A stretch of DNA of 6,320 nt from Spirochaetaceae bacterium (GTDB lineage Bacteria; Spirochaetota; Spirochaetia; Treponematales; Breznakiellaceae), in the NCBI GenBank assembly GCA_031265025.1, contig JAISDF010000031.1, positions 1 through 6,320 of the forward strand, written 5' to 3'. A program made the translations under genes and the position numbers. Every line of letters begins with the position of its first letter. The stretch's first letter is position 1. A model generated the notes under the pieces. It saw only the letters and a program-made list of their open reading frames with translations. It was not told the origin of the DNA and searched no databases. Below are positions 1-5,652 of the stretch, one piece after another.

Positions 1-220
1 GCTTGCGGTCCTCGGTTCCGTTAAAAATAACATCTTCCATTTTCTCGGCCCGCAGGGACCTGCTGGCCTGTTCGCCCAAAACCCATTTGATGGCGTCCAC
101 CACATTGGACTTTCCGCAGCCGTTGGGACCCAAAAGGGCGGTAATCCCGTCGGCAAAAGCCACCTGGGTACGGTCGGCAAAGGACTTAAAACCGAATATA
201 TCAAGACTCTTTAAAAACAA
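1..220 (-). CDS. smc: SMC chromosome segregation ATPase, N-terminal fragment
   Basis: The first 73 codons of Structural Maintenance of Chromosomes protein are present; the rest lies beyond the left edge. SMC dimers form the condensin-like ring that organises and segregates the chromosome. Seen: the opening FLKSLDIFGFKSFADRT typical of bacterial SMC, the Walker A loop GPNGCGKSN at residues 31-39, and the following VVDAIKWVLGEQ helix with the conserved SLRAEKMEDVIFNG segment at residues 55-68. The start is a TTG at 218-220, chosen because the family signature begins right there. GGAG (complement of 227-230) lies 6 nt upstream, and an in-frame TGA at 233-235 blocks any longer protein except from a CTG two codons earlier. 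Identity is very secure; the start codon is slightly less so. It is transcribed divergently from everything else in the window. Confidence 0.96.
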   Translation of the reverse strand, partial: MFLKSLDIFGFKSFADRTQVAFADGITALLGPNGCGKSNVVDAIKWVLGEQASRSLRAEKMEDVIFNGTEDRK

Positions 221-251
221 TTTCAGCTCCGTTCAATACGATACCAGAAAA

Positions 252-298
252 GCCGGCCCTAGTAAACGCCGGACCGGGCCGGCGCGGATTTCCGCGCC
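252..298. repeat. Overlapping GC-rich inverted repeats in the smc leader
   Basis: Two perfect 8-base inverted repeats share three bases. GGCGCGGA (281-288) faces TCCGCGCC (291-298) across two bases, in practice a 7-bp stem with a 4-nt loop. GCCGGCCC (252-259) faces GGGCCGGC (276-283) across 16 bases. Because 281-283 belong to both, only one stem can form at a time. Both would lie in the 5' leader of smc if transcription starts near 300. Neither has a T-tract, so neither is an intrinsic terminator. Confidence 0.5.
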
Positions 299-306
299 CC
301 TGTCAT

Positions 307-336
307 ACTATAGGAGGATTAGCCGGGGACGGACAA
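307..336 (-). promoter_or_regulatory. Probable sigma70-type promoter for smc
   Basis: On the minus strand, TTGTCC (complement of 331-336) is followed after 18 nt by TATAGT (complement of 307-312), five of six matches to the -10 consensus. Transcription would start near 300 and give an untranslated leader of about 80 nt before the TTG start of smc. The -35 box is only a fair match, so the assignment is tentative. Confidence 0.45.
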
Positions 337-423
337 GTATCCCCATAAACAAGCGGAAACCTGAAGAAAATACCCTTTTTCGTAAAAAACCAGGCGGAAA
401 AATCCGTTCTTTTCGGATTTGTA

Positions 424-452
424 TTGACTATTCTGACCGGAATAATTATGTT
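424..452 (+). promoter_or_regulatory. Sigma70-type promoter for the structured leader or small RNA
   Basis: TTGACT at 424-429 (five of six -35 matches) and TATGTT at 447-452 (four of six -10 matches) are separated by exactly 17 nt, in a locally AT-rich stretch. Transcription would begin near 459-461. This is the best plus-strand promoter in the intergenic region and lies just upstream of the RNA described at 460-605. Confidence 0.5.
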
Positions 453-459
453 TAATTTG

Positions 460-605
460 TAATTTTAATAGTGCGGCGTGTTTTGTTCTTCGGTTGTCGC
501 CTGCTGCCCTCCGGCGGCAGGGTATACCCGGCCAGAGCCTTACAGCTCCGCCTATAAATTTGCCCCCCGGGTTTCTTCACCTCCTTTTCCCGGGGGGCTT
601 TTTTT
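460..605 (+). ncRNA. Structured small RNA or regulatory leader, family not recognised
   Basis: The stretch runs from the predicted transcription start to the end of an intrinsic terminator, about 145 nt. Seen by hand: an 11-bp closing helix (464-476 with 548-558, bulged A467 and U472); a strong 8-bp hairpin (501-508 with 513-520, one G-U pair) with tetraloop CUCC; a small GAGC/GCUC hairpin (535-538 with 545-548) that competes with one pair of the closing helix; the 10-base palindrome GGGTATACCC at 520-529; and the terminator hairpin. Both strong hairpins present CUCC in the loop. It could be a free-standing sRNA, or a 5' leader whose terminator attenuates the lipoprotein gene at 665, since no second promoter is obvious between them. 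I do not recognise SRP RNA, tmRNA, RNase P or a known riboswitch core. 6S RNA was considered, but the RNA seems short for it. Confidence 0.4.
562..605 (+). terminator. Strong intrinsic terminator with a 17-nt anti-SD-like loop
   Basis: A perfect 10-bp GC-rich stem (GCCCCCCGGG at 562-571 with CCCGGGGGGC at 589-598) is followed at once by seven T residues (599-605). The loop, 572-588, contains TCACCTCCTTT (577-587), the same as the usual 3' tail of bacterial 16S rRNA. The T-tract is only on the plus strand, so it acts on the transcript arising near 460 and not on smc. Confidence 0.85.
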
Positions 606-664
606 ATATGGGGTCCCGGCCGGGGTTTTCAGCCCCGCAAAACAATGCCATGACCGGAGGCGGT

Positions 665-1180
665 ATGCCGATCAGGATGGGAAGGCTCGCGGGCCTGGCG
701 CTTATCACGGTCTTCGTATGGCTTTCCTGCGGGCGGGGAGAGCGCGATGAGGGCCTCAATCCCATAATCCAGACGGAAGAAAACGATCCCGTACTCAGGG
801 CCATAGCCTTAGGCGCGCGGGAGAACCTTGCCGAATTTACCCGGAAACTCCAGAACCCCGCTGACGGCGAATACAATTTTCAGGTTAAATATCCCTTTGC
901 CTGCGATCCTGATTCGGGCTATGCCTATGAACATCTCTGGCTCAGGAATATTGAATTCAGCGACGGAAAATTCCTCGGGACACTGTCCAACAGTCCGTTT
1001 TATGTACGGAACCTGTCTCTGGGCGACAGGGTTGAATTCTTCCTTGATGATATTTCCGACTGGATGTACATGAAGGATGACCGCATACAGGGCGGAAAAT
1101 CGATCAAATACCTCATAGAAAAAATTCCCCCTGCCGAGCGGGACGACAGGATGCACCAGTATCTGGAATTTTTTGAATAG
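665..1180 (+). CDS. DUF2314 domain putative lipoprotein
   Basis: A 171-residue protein of unknown function. Residues 1-22 form a lipoprotein-like signal: Arg4 and Arg7, a hydrophobic stretch (LAGLALITVFVWL, 8-20), then Ser21-Cys22. Trp at -3 is unusual for a lipobox, so lipidation is probable rather than certain. Residues about 43-151 match the DUF2314 pattern (E. coli YegJ type): GEYNFQVKYPF at 68-78, EHLWLRNIEF at 89-98, G105 and N109-x-P111, LGDRVEF at 119-125, DISDWMYM at 129-136, and GGKSIKYL at 143-150. The biochemical role of this domain is not established. ATG 665 is chosen because GGAGG lies at 656-660 and the signal peptide begins there; ATG at 650 has no good ribosome binding site. 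It may be expressed by read-through of the terminator at 562-605. Domain call is strong; location is inferred to be the cell envelope. Confidence 0.82.
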   Translation: MPIRMGRLAGLALITVFVWLSCGRGERDEGLNPIIQTEENDPVLRAIALGARENLAEFTRKLQNPADGEYNFQVKYPFACDPDSGYAYEHLWLRNIEFSDGKFLGTLSNSPFYVRNLSLGDRVEFFLDDISDWMYMKDDRIQGGKSIKYLIEKIPPAERDDRMHQYLEFFE

Positions 1181-1192
1181 CTGCGGTATAAT
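1164..1192 (+). promoter_or_regulatory. Possible promoter of the flavoprotein-ubiDAX-ABC operon
   Basis: A perfect TATAAT at 1187-1192 lies just past the stop codon of the lipoprotein gene. At the proper 17-nt spacing the -35 position is TGGAAT (1164-1169), only three of six matches and inside the preceding gene. Transcription would start near 1199, leaving a leader of about 40 nt before the ATG at 1239. This 58-base gap is the largest space inside the plus-strand gene series. Confidence 0.4.
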
Positions 1193-1238
1193 AAGCATGG
1201 GATAAACTCAAACGTAATCTGTACGGCAAGGAGCGGCC

Positions 1239-1718
1239 ATGCGCAGAGAGGAAAGGGAAGTTACCGAACCGGCAAAAAAAATCGCCATTATCGACAGTTG
1301 CAAAGTAATGCGCCTCGGAATCTACGACGGCCAGGTTCCCTATGTGGTGCCGGTAAATTTCGGTTACAGCATTAAGGACGAAGAGCTGACCCTGTACTTT
1401 CACGGCGCAAAGACCGGCAGAAAGATAGACGCCCTCAACGCCTTTCCCCTGGTCTGTTTTGAGATGGACTGCGAACATGAGATTATCGAAAGCAAACTGG
1501 CCTGTAATTACGGTTACGCCTTTGCCAGCGTCATAGGGACAGGTACGGTGTGGTTTCTGGAAAGCCCGGCCGAAAAGGTAGAGGCCCTCCAGTGCATTAT
1601 GGAACACCAGACCGGAAAAAAAATGCCCTTCCATTTTGAAGAAACGATGCTCACGAGAACCTCGGTGTGCCGTCTGGTGGTCAACGAATACTGCGCCAAG
1701 CGGCACGAAGTTTCCTGA
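1239..1718 (+). CDS. NimA-like FMN-binding flavoprotein (PNPOx-like split barrel)
   Basis: A 159-residue cytoplasmic protein of the pyridoxamine 5'-phosphate oxidase-like family, closest by eye to the NimA/NimC group of FMN-binding proteins. Seen: start MRREEREV; PYVVPVNFGY at 34-43; LYFHGAKTGRKIDAL at 52-66, the segment that commonly contacts flavin phosphate; VCFEMD at 72-77; SVIGTGTV at 97-104; and a late KR pair at 154-155. Some family members reduce 5-nitroimidazole drugs, but most are annotated by homology only, so drug resistance should not be assumed. AAGGAG at 1228-1233 lies 5 nt before ATG 1239. The stop is 3 nt before the start of the ubiD gene, so the two are probably cotranscribed. 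Being the first gene ahead of prenyl-FMN enzymes suggests a flavin-related role, for example as a reductase; that is inference. Confidence 0.85.
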   Translation: MRREEREVTEPAKKIAIIDSCKVMRLGIYDGQVPYVVPVNFGYSIKDEELTLYFHGAKTGRKIDALNAFPLVCFEMDCEHEIIESKLACNYGYAFASVIGTGTVWFLESPAEKVEALQCIMEHQTGKKMPFHFEETMLTRTSVCRLVVNEYCAKRHEVS

Positions 1719-1721
1719 TCC

Positions 1722-3176
1722 ATGGCGTTTAACGGTCTCCAGGATTTTATCGCCTGTCTCGAACAATCAGGCTCTCTCAAGCGTATCAGCGTCGAGGTTA
1801 ATCCCGTTCTTGAAATCACCGAGATAGCTTCCAGAATAATGAAGGAAGGCGGCCCTGCCCTGCTTTTTGAGCATGTGAAAGGTTCTGATTATCCCCTTAT
1901 TATCAATGCCCTGGGAAGCGAAGAGCGCATGGCTCTGGCCCTGAACGCCAAAAGCCTCGACGCCAAGGCAAAGGAAATCGAAGACCTCATGGACTGGCTT
2001 TTTTCCCAGGCCGGGGACGTGAGGCTCCTCAAGGCCCTGCCCGGCGCCCTGTCCAGGCTGCCCCTGGCCATGAGCCTCATTCCCAAAAAAACAAACCACC
2101 CCGCCTGTCAGGAAGTCATTGATGACAATGAGGGCTTTGACAGCCTCCCCGTTCTCAAATGCTGGCCCCTTGACGGCGGCCGTTTCCTGACCCTGCCCCT
2201 GGTATGTACCGAGGACGCGGAAACAGGCGCGAAGAACATGGGCATGTACCGCATGCAGATTTACGACAACAGGACCGCCGGGATGCACTGGCATCTCCAC
2301 AAGGACGGCGCGCGCTTCTTCGAAACATACCGGGAAAAGGGAATAAAAATGCCCGTGGCCGTTGCCCTGGGCTGCGATCCGGCGGTAACATACGCCTCCA
2401 CCGCCCCCCTTCCGGAAGGAATATGGGAACTCATCTTCGCGGGCTTTCTCAGGGGAAAGAGCGCCTCGGTATGCGAGGCTACCTTGAGCGGCATTGCCGT
2501 TCCCGCCGACGCCGAATTCATACTCGAAGGCTATGTTGACCCCGCCGAACTCCGCCGGGAAGGTCCCTTTGGCGACCATACGGGCTTTTATTCCCTGGAG
2601 GATGATTATCCTGTGTTTCATCTCCAAAGAATCACCAGGCGCAAAAAGCCCGTATACCCCGCGACCATCGTAGGCATACCCCCCAAGGAAGACTGCTGGA
2701 TGGCAAAGGCGACAGAGCGGCTTTTTCTTCCCCTGCTCAAAAAACTCTGCCCTGAGATCGTGGACCTCTCCATGCCCCTTGAAGGGGTCTTTCATAACTG
2801 CGTTATAGTCTCAATCAAAAAACGCTATCCCGGCCAGGCCCGCAAGGTGATGCACTTTCTCTGGGGCATGGGCCAGATGATGTACGTCAAGCTCATCATA
2901 GTAGTTGACGCCGGGGTTGATCCGGGGAATACGTCGGAAGTCGCCTGGAGGGCCTTTAACAATGTAGACGGCAGAAGGGACCTTGTGCTTTCTGACGGCC
3001 CCCTGGATGCCCTGGACCATTCCTCCCCCCTGCCCCGTTACGGAACCCGTATAGGCATTGACGCCACGGCCAAGGGTCCTGACGAGGGCCATACCCGGCC
3101 CTGGCCCGATCCCCTCACCATGGATACGGATATTGTCGAACTTGTAAACCGCCGCTGGAAGGACTATGGCTTTTGA
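1722..3176 (+). CDS. ubiD: UbiD-family prenyl-FMN-dependent decarboxylase
   Basis: A full-length (484 residues) UbiD-family enzyme. The family reversibly decarboxylates aromatic or alpha,beta-unsaturated acids with prenylated FMN, Mn2+ and K+. Seen: NMGMYRMQ at 172-179, in which Asn172 and Arg177 fit the metal/cofactor Asn and the catalytic Arg of fungal Fdc1; GMHWHLH at 187-193; PAELRREGPFGDHTGFY at 274-290, the acidic active-site segment; and the C-terminal GIDATAKGP at 445-453. It begins 3 nt after the flavoprotein stop without a clear Shine-Dalgarno, which suggests translational coupling. It overlaps the UbiA gene by 11 nt. With UbiA and UbiX beside it, a late quinone step (3-octaprenyl-4-hydroxybenzoate decarboxylase, or MqnL of the futalosine route) is the likeliest role. 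A different aromatic acid substrate cannot be excluded. Confidence 0.93.
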   Translation: MAFNGLQDFIACLEQSGSLKRISVEVNPVLEITEIASRIMKEGGPALLFEHVKGSDYPLIINALGSEERMALALNAKSLDAKAKEIEDLMDWLFSQAGDVRLLKALPGALSRLPLAMSLIPKKTNHPACQEVIDDNEGFDSLPVLKCWPLDGGRFLTLPLVCTEDAETGAKNMGMYRMQIYDNRTAGMHWHLHKDGARFFETYREKGIKMPVAVALGCDPAVTYASTAPLPEGIWELIFAGFLRGKSASVCEATLSGIAVPADAEFILEGYVDPAELRREGPFGDHTGFYSLEDDYPVFHLQRITRRKKPVYPATIVGIPPKEDCWMAKATERLFLPLLKKLCPEIVDLSMPLEGVFHNCVIVSIKKRYPGQARKVMHFLWGMGQMMYVKLIIVVDAGVDPGNTSEVAWRAFNNVDGRRDLVLSDGPLDALDHSSPLPRYGTRIGIDATAKGPDEGHTRPWPDPLTMDTDIVELVNRRWKDYGF

Positions 3177-4089
3177 CAAGGCGCGCTCCGGCGCGGCAGC
3201 GGAAAGCGCCCCAGGCAAGCCCGCGCGCCGGAACGCCGCCGCCACGCTGGGCCTGATACTCGACGCGGTGATTTTCAGGCATACCCTTTTTTCCCTGCCC
3301 TTCGCGGTCATGGCCGTGCTGCTTGAGTCAGGAGGCCGTCCGCCGCTTTTCAGGGTGGCGCTCATACTCATAGCCGCGGTTTCGGGAAGAAACGCCGCCA
3401 ACGCCCTCAACCGGGTCATCGACGCCGGAATAGACGCGAAAAACCCCCGCACCATGGAGCGGCACATACCTCGGGGCCTGCTTTCAAAAAAAAGCCTCCT
3501 GCTCACCGCCCTTGGGTTCATCATTGTTCTTGTTATTGCGGCGGCCCTCCTCAACCCCCTGTGCGTGCTGCTCCTCCCCCTGGCCGGCGTCCTCATCGGC
3601 GGCTATTCCTACAGCAAGCGCTTTACCTGGCTCTGCCATTACTGGCTGGGGACAGCCTGCGCCTGTTCGGTGATGGGTTCCTTTATCGGCCTTTCGGGAC
3701 ATTTTGCCCTGCGCTACTTTGTGCTTTCCGCTTCCCATGCCCTGTGGGTCGCGGGTTTTGACATACTCTACGCCCTGCCCGATATTGAATTTGACAGGAA
3801 GGAAGGGCTTTATTCCATTCCCGCCTGTTTCGGCGCTCCCCTGGCCAGGGTCTTCGCCTTTGCCTCCCACCTGGGAACCATAGCCGGCCTTTGTCTCGTG
3901 CCCTTTTTCTGGAAGCTCGGTGTATATTACTGGCCGGCGGCGGTCTGCGCGGCCCTGCTCCTCGTTACCGAACATCTCATTGCCCTGGGAAAAACAGAAC
4001 GGCACATACGCCTGGCTAGTTATTCAATAAATGAAATACTCCCCCTCATCCTCCTTGCCGGAATTGCCGCCGGTATTTATATTGAATGA
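3166..4089 (+). CDS. ubiA: UbiA-family polyprenyltransferase (MqnP-like)
   Basis: A 307-residue integral membrane prenyltransferase that joins a polyprenyl diphosphate to an aromatic ring. First Asp-rich motif: NRVIDAGID at 82-90, followed by AKNPRT at 91-96; the usual NDxxDxxxD has Arg83 in place of Asp, as in the menaquinone-type (MqnP-like) branch. Second motif: D199-x-x-YALPDIEFD ending at Asp210, then GLYSIP at 214-219. YSYSKRFTW at 147-155 is also characteristic. Several hydrophobic helices are visible (about 40-53, 61-73, 110-145, 160-200, 224-248, 250-268, 289-305). The first 25 residues are an Ala/Arg-rich extension, so the true start could be later. ATG 3166 has GGAAGG only 3 nt upstream and overlaps the ubiD end. 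The UbiX gene follows after 1 nt. Prenyl acceptor is inferred, not shown. Confidence 0.92.
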   Translation: MAFDKARSGAAAESAPGKPARRNAAATLGLILDAVIFRHTLFSLPFAVMAVLLESGGRPPLFRVALILIAAVSGRNAANALNRVIDAGIDAKNPRTMERHIPRGLLSKKSLLLTALGFIIVLVIAAALLNPLCVLLLPLAGVLIGGYSYSKRFTWLCHYWLGTACACSVMGSFIGLSGHFALRYFVLSASHALWVAGFDILYALPDIEFDRKEGLYSIPACFGAPLARVFAFASHLGTIAGLCLVPFFWKLGVYYWPAAVCAALLLVTEHLIALGKTERHIRLASYSINEILPLILLAGIAAGIYIE

Positions 4090-4090
4090 C

Positions 4091-4693
4091 ATGGGAAAGT
4101 ACCTTATCGCCATTACCGGCGCGAGCGGATCAGTGTATGGTCTAAGGACCATCAGCGCCCTTGTTTCAGGAGGGCATGAAGTTCATGCCATAGTATCAGC
4201 ATGGGGGGACAGAGTAATAAGCGAGGAAACAGGCCGGCCCTTTGCCTCCTGGATCGAAGAACTGGGCCTTTCCCGGGACAGGGTATACGATCCCTCCGAT
4301 ATGGCCGCTCCCCCGGCAAGCGGCTCCTTTGCCCTTGACGGCATGGCGATAGTCCCCTGTTCCATGAGTTCCGCGGGAAGCATTGCCTCAGGCATAGCGG
4401 GCAGCCTCATACACCGTTCCGCGCTGGCATGCCTTAAAGAAGGGCGGCCCCTGATTCTGGTTCCCAGGGAAACGCCCCTTTCGCTTCCTGATCTCCGCAA
4501 TCTCACCAGCCTTGCCGAGGCGGGCGCCGCCATACTGCCCGCGTCCCCGGCCTTTTACCAAAAACCCCGCGGTATCGGCGACCTGGTTGATTTTATCGCC
4601 GGTAAAATACTCAGCCGCCTCGGTCTTGAACAGCGGCTCTTTGACGCCTGGGGCTCTCAGGCGGAAGACGGCGTTTCAGGGAGGCAGTCATGA
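4091..4693 (+). CDS. ubiX: UbiX-family flavin prenyltransferase
   Basis: A 200-residue protein that attaches dimethylallyl monophosphate to reduced FMN, making the prenylated FMN used by UbiD. Seen: Rossmann start ITGASGSVYG at 8-17 with Ser12; VPCSMSSAGSIASG at 88-101; HRSALACLKEGRPLILVPRETP at 108-129 in which Arg109, Lys116 and Glu127 occupy catalytic positions; and PAFYQKP at 153-159 with Tyr156. By spacing these match Ser15, Arg122, Lys129, Glu140 and Tyr169 of Pseudomonas UbiX as I recall them; Arg185 is replaced by Lys172. ATG 4091 is chosen because the family begins there; it starts 1 nt after the UbiA stop with no ribosome binding site, so coupling is likely. Its TGA overlaps the next ATG by 4 nt. 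It may correspond to MqnM in a menaquinone route. Confidence 0.94.
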   Translation: MGKYLIAITGASGSVYGLRTISALVSGGHEVHAIVSAWGDRVISEETGRPFASWIEELGLSRDRVYDPSDMAAPPASGSFALDGMAIVPCSMSSAGSIASGIAGSLIHRSALACLKEGRPLILVPRETPLSLPDLRNLTSLAEAGAAILPASPAFYQKPRGIGDLVDFIAGKILSRLGLEQRLFDAWGSQAEDGVSGRQS

Positions 4694-5652
4694 AAGCGGC
4701 GCGGCGCGGCTTCGTCTTTTCGCTTCTTCTCATCCTTTCGGCGCTCAAAGGCGGTCCTTTCCTTTTTGCCGATCTCAAGGTGGGCATCTTTCTTGACATC
4801 GACTCCATGCCCCTTCTTGCGGCCAGGGACGAAGGCCTCTTTGCCGGGGAAGGCGTTGCCGTGGAACTGGTTGTCTTTCAGAATCCCCAGGAACGGGACG
4901 CGGCTCTCCAGGCGGGAAGGCTTGACGGCGCGGTGTCCGATCTTCTTGCCGCGTCCTTCTTTGCCGCCGCCGGTTTTGATTATAAAATCACCAGCCTCAC
5001 CGACGGACGTTACGGCATAGTCGGCTCTCCCCTTTCAAGAAACCGGAGCCTTGCCGGGCTTAAGGGGAAGCGCCTGGCCCTTTCAACTAACACGATTATT
5101 CACTATGCCGTTGACACCCTTTTTGAGGAAGCCGGTATCCCCGGCGGTTCATACACGGCTGTCCCCGCGCCCCGCATGCCCCTGCGCCTCGAAATGGTAC
5201 TTTCCGGTCAGGTTGAAGCAGCCGGACTTCCCGACCCCCTGCTCAGTGTGGCGGTCTCAAGGGGCGCCCCGCTCCTCGCCGTGATTGACACCTCAAACGG
5301 CGGGCCCATAGATCCGGGGGTTATTCTCTTTTCAAAAAGAGTCCTTGACACCCGTCTTGAGGAAGTGCGCCGCTTTTACCGGGCCTTTTACCGGGCGGCG
5401 CTGAGGATAAACGCCAATCAGGAAGCCTACAGGGATTATCTTGTTGAAAAGGTGCATGTCCCCGGAGAACTTAAGGCGACCTACCGCTTTATAAACTACA
5501 GGCGGCCCGCCCTTCCTGAGCTGTCCCAGCTTGAAAAAGTTTTTGCCTGGCTTACACAAAGAAGGCTCCTTGCGGTGGAGCTCAGGCCGGAGGAACTCCT
5601 TGACAGCCGTCCTGTAGACGGCCTCGGTATTGAGCAGCATATTCCATGGTAG
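4690..5652 (+). CDS. ABC importer substrate-binding protein, NitT/TauT (NMT1/SsuA-like) family
   Basis: A 320-residue periplasmic binding protein. Residues 1-27 are a signal peptide (Lys2, Arg5, Arg6; hydrophobic 8-19; likely cleavage after FLFA at 24-27). The mature part shows the NMT1/SsuA pattern: LKVGIF at 29-34, an SMPLLAARDEGLF segment after it, AALQAGRLDGAVSD around 71-84, the LKGKRLALSTNT stretch around 121-132, LSGQVEAAGLPDPL around 171-184 and a helix-rich C-terminus. Such proteins deliver sulfonates, nitrate, pyrimidine precursors, aromatic acids and other small molecules, so the ligand cannot be assigned. GGGAGG at 4679-4684 lies 5 nt before ATG 4690, the strongest Shine-Dalgarno in the operon. 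It overlaps ubiX by 4 nt (ATGA) and the ATPase gene by 7 nt. MqnA and MqnD share this protein fold, but the signal peptide and adjacent ATPase argue for transport. Confidence 0.87.
   Translation: MKAARRGFVFSLLLILSALKGGPFLFADLKVGIFLDIDSMPLLAARDEGLFAGEGVAVELVVFQNPQERDAALQAGRLDGAVSDLLAASFFAAAGFDYKITSLTDGRYGIVGSPLSRNRSLAGLKGKRLALSTNTIIHYAVDTLFEEAGIPGGSYTAVPAPRMPLRLEMVLSGQVEAAGLPDPLLSVAVSRGAPLLAVIDTSNGGPIDPGVILFSKRVLDTRLEEVRRFYRAFYRAALRINANQEAYRDYLVEKVHVPGELKATYRFINYRRPALPELSQLEKVFAWLTQRRLLAVELRPEELLDSRPVDGLGIEQHIPW

Larger units (their letters stand above)
221..664. other. Divergent intergenic region between smc and the lipoprotein gene
   Basis: These 444 bases hold no convincing protein gene. 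From left to right they contain the smc ribosome binding site, GC-rich inverted repeats (252-298), a minus-strand promoter (307-336), an AT-rich stretch with weak hairpins (375-420), a plus-strand promoter (424-452), a structured transcript (about 460-605) with an intrinsic terminator (562-605), and a 59-base spacer before the ATG at 665. That spacer has a small CGGGG/CCCCG hairpin near 622-638 and the GGAGG at 656-660. An open frame crosses 3-455 on the plus strand, but its left part is merely the antisense of smc. Confidence 0.7.

Noticed and set aside
398..420. Minus-strand terminator from AAATCCG/CGGATTT
   Set aside because: The 7-bp stem is AT-rich, the following T run is short (partly inside the stem), and no minus-strand gene ends there. 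A nearby T5/A5 inverted repeat at 376-388 is equally weak.
465..588. Small minus-strand gene behind the AAGGAGGTG motif
   Set aside because: The only start near the motif is a GTG overlapping it, leaving no spacing; the resulting peptide of about 40 residues is basic and unremarkable.
460..605. SRP RNA, tmRNA, 6S RNA or a known riboswitch
   Set aside because: The conserved SRP apical sequence, tmRNA tRNA-like ends and common riboswitch cores are not seen; 6S cannot be fully excluded because its sequence is poorly conserved, but the length and fold fit badly.
494..664. Longer N-terminus for the DUF2314 protein, starting at 494
   Set aside because: It would translate straight through the terminator hairpin and place a signal peptide in the middle of the protein; ATG 665 has a Shine-Dalgarno and begins the signal peptide.
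1767..2795. A 342-codon open frame on the minus strand inside ubiD
   Set aside because: It is the antisense shadow of a full-length, motif-rich UbiD gene in GC-rich codons; its translation shows no family pattern and no ribosome binding site was noticed.
2811..3596. A 261-codon minus-strand open frame across the ubiD/ubiA junction
   Set aside because: It runs through two well-supported plus-strand genes and encodes an Arg/Ala-rich low-information peptide, as expected of antisense frames.
4031..4090. Longer UbiX starting at 4031
   Set aside because: The extra 20 residues are the UbiA C-terminus in another frame; the UbiX fold begins at MGKYLIAITG from 4091.
4690..5652. MqnA or MqnD menaquinone enzyme instead of a binding protein
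   Set aside because: The fold family is related, but a clear signal peptide and an overlapping ABC ATPase gene indicate a periplasmic transport protein.
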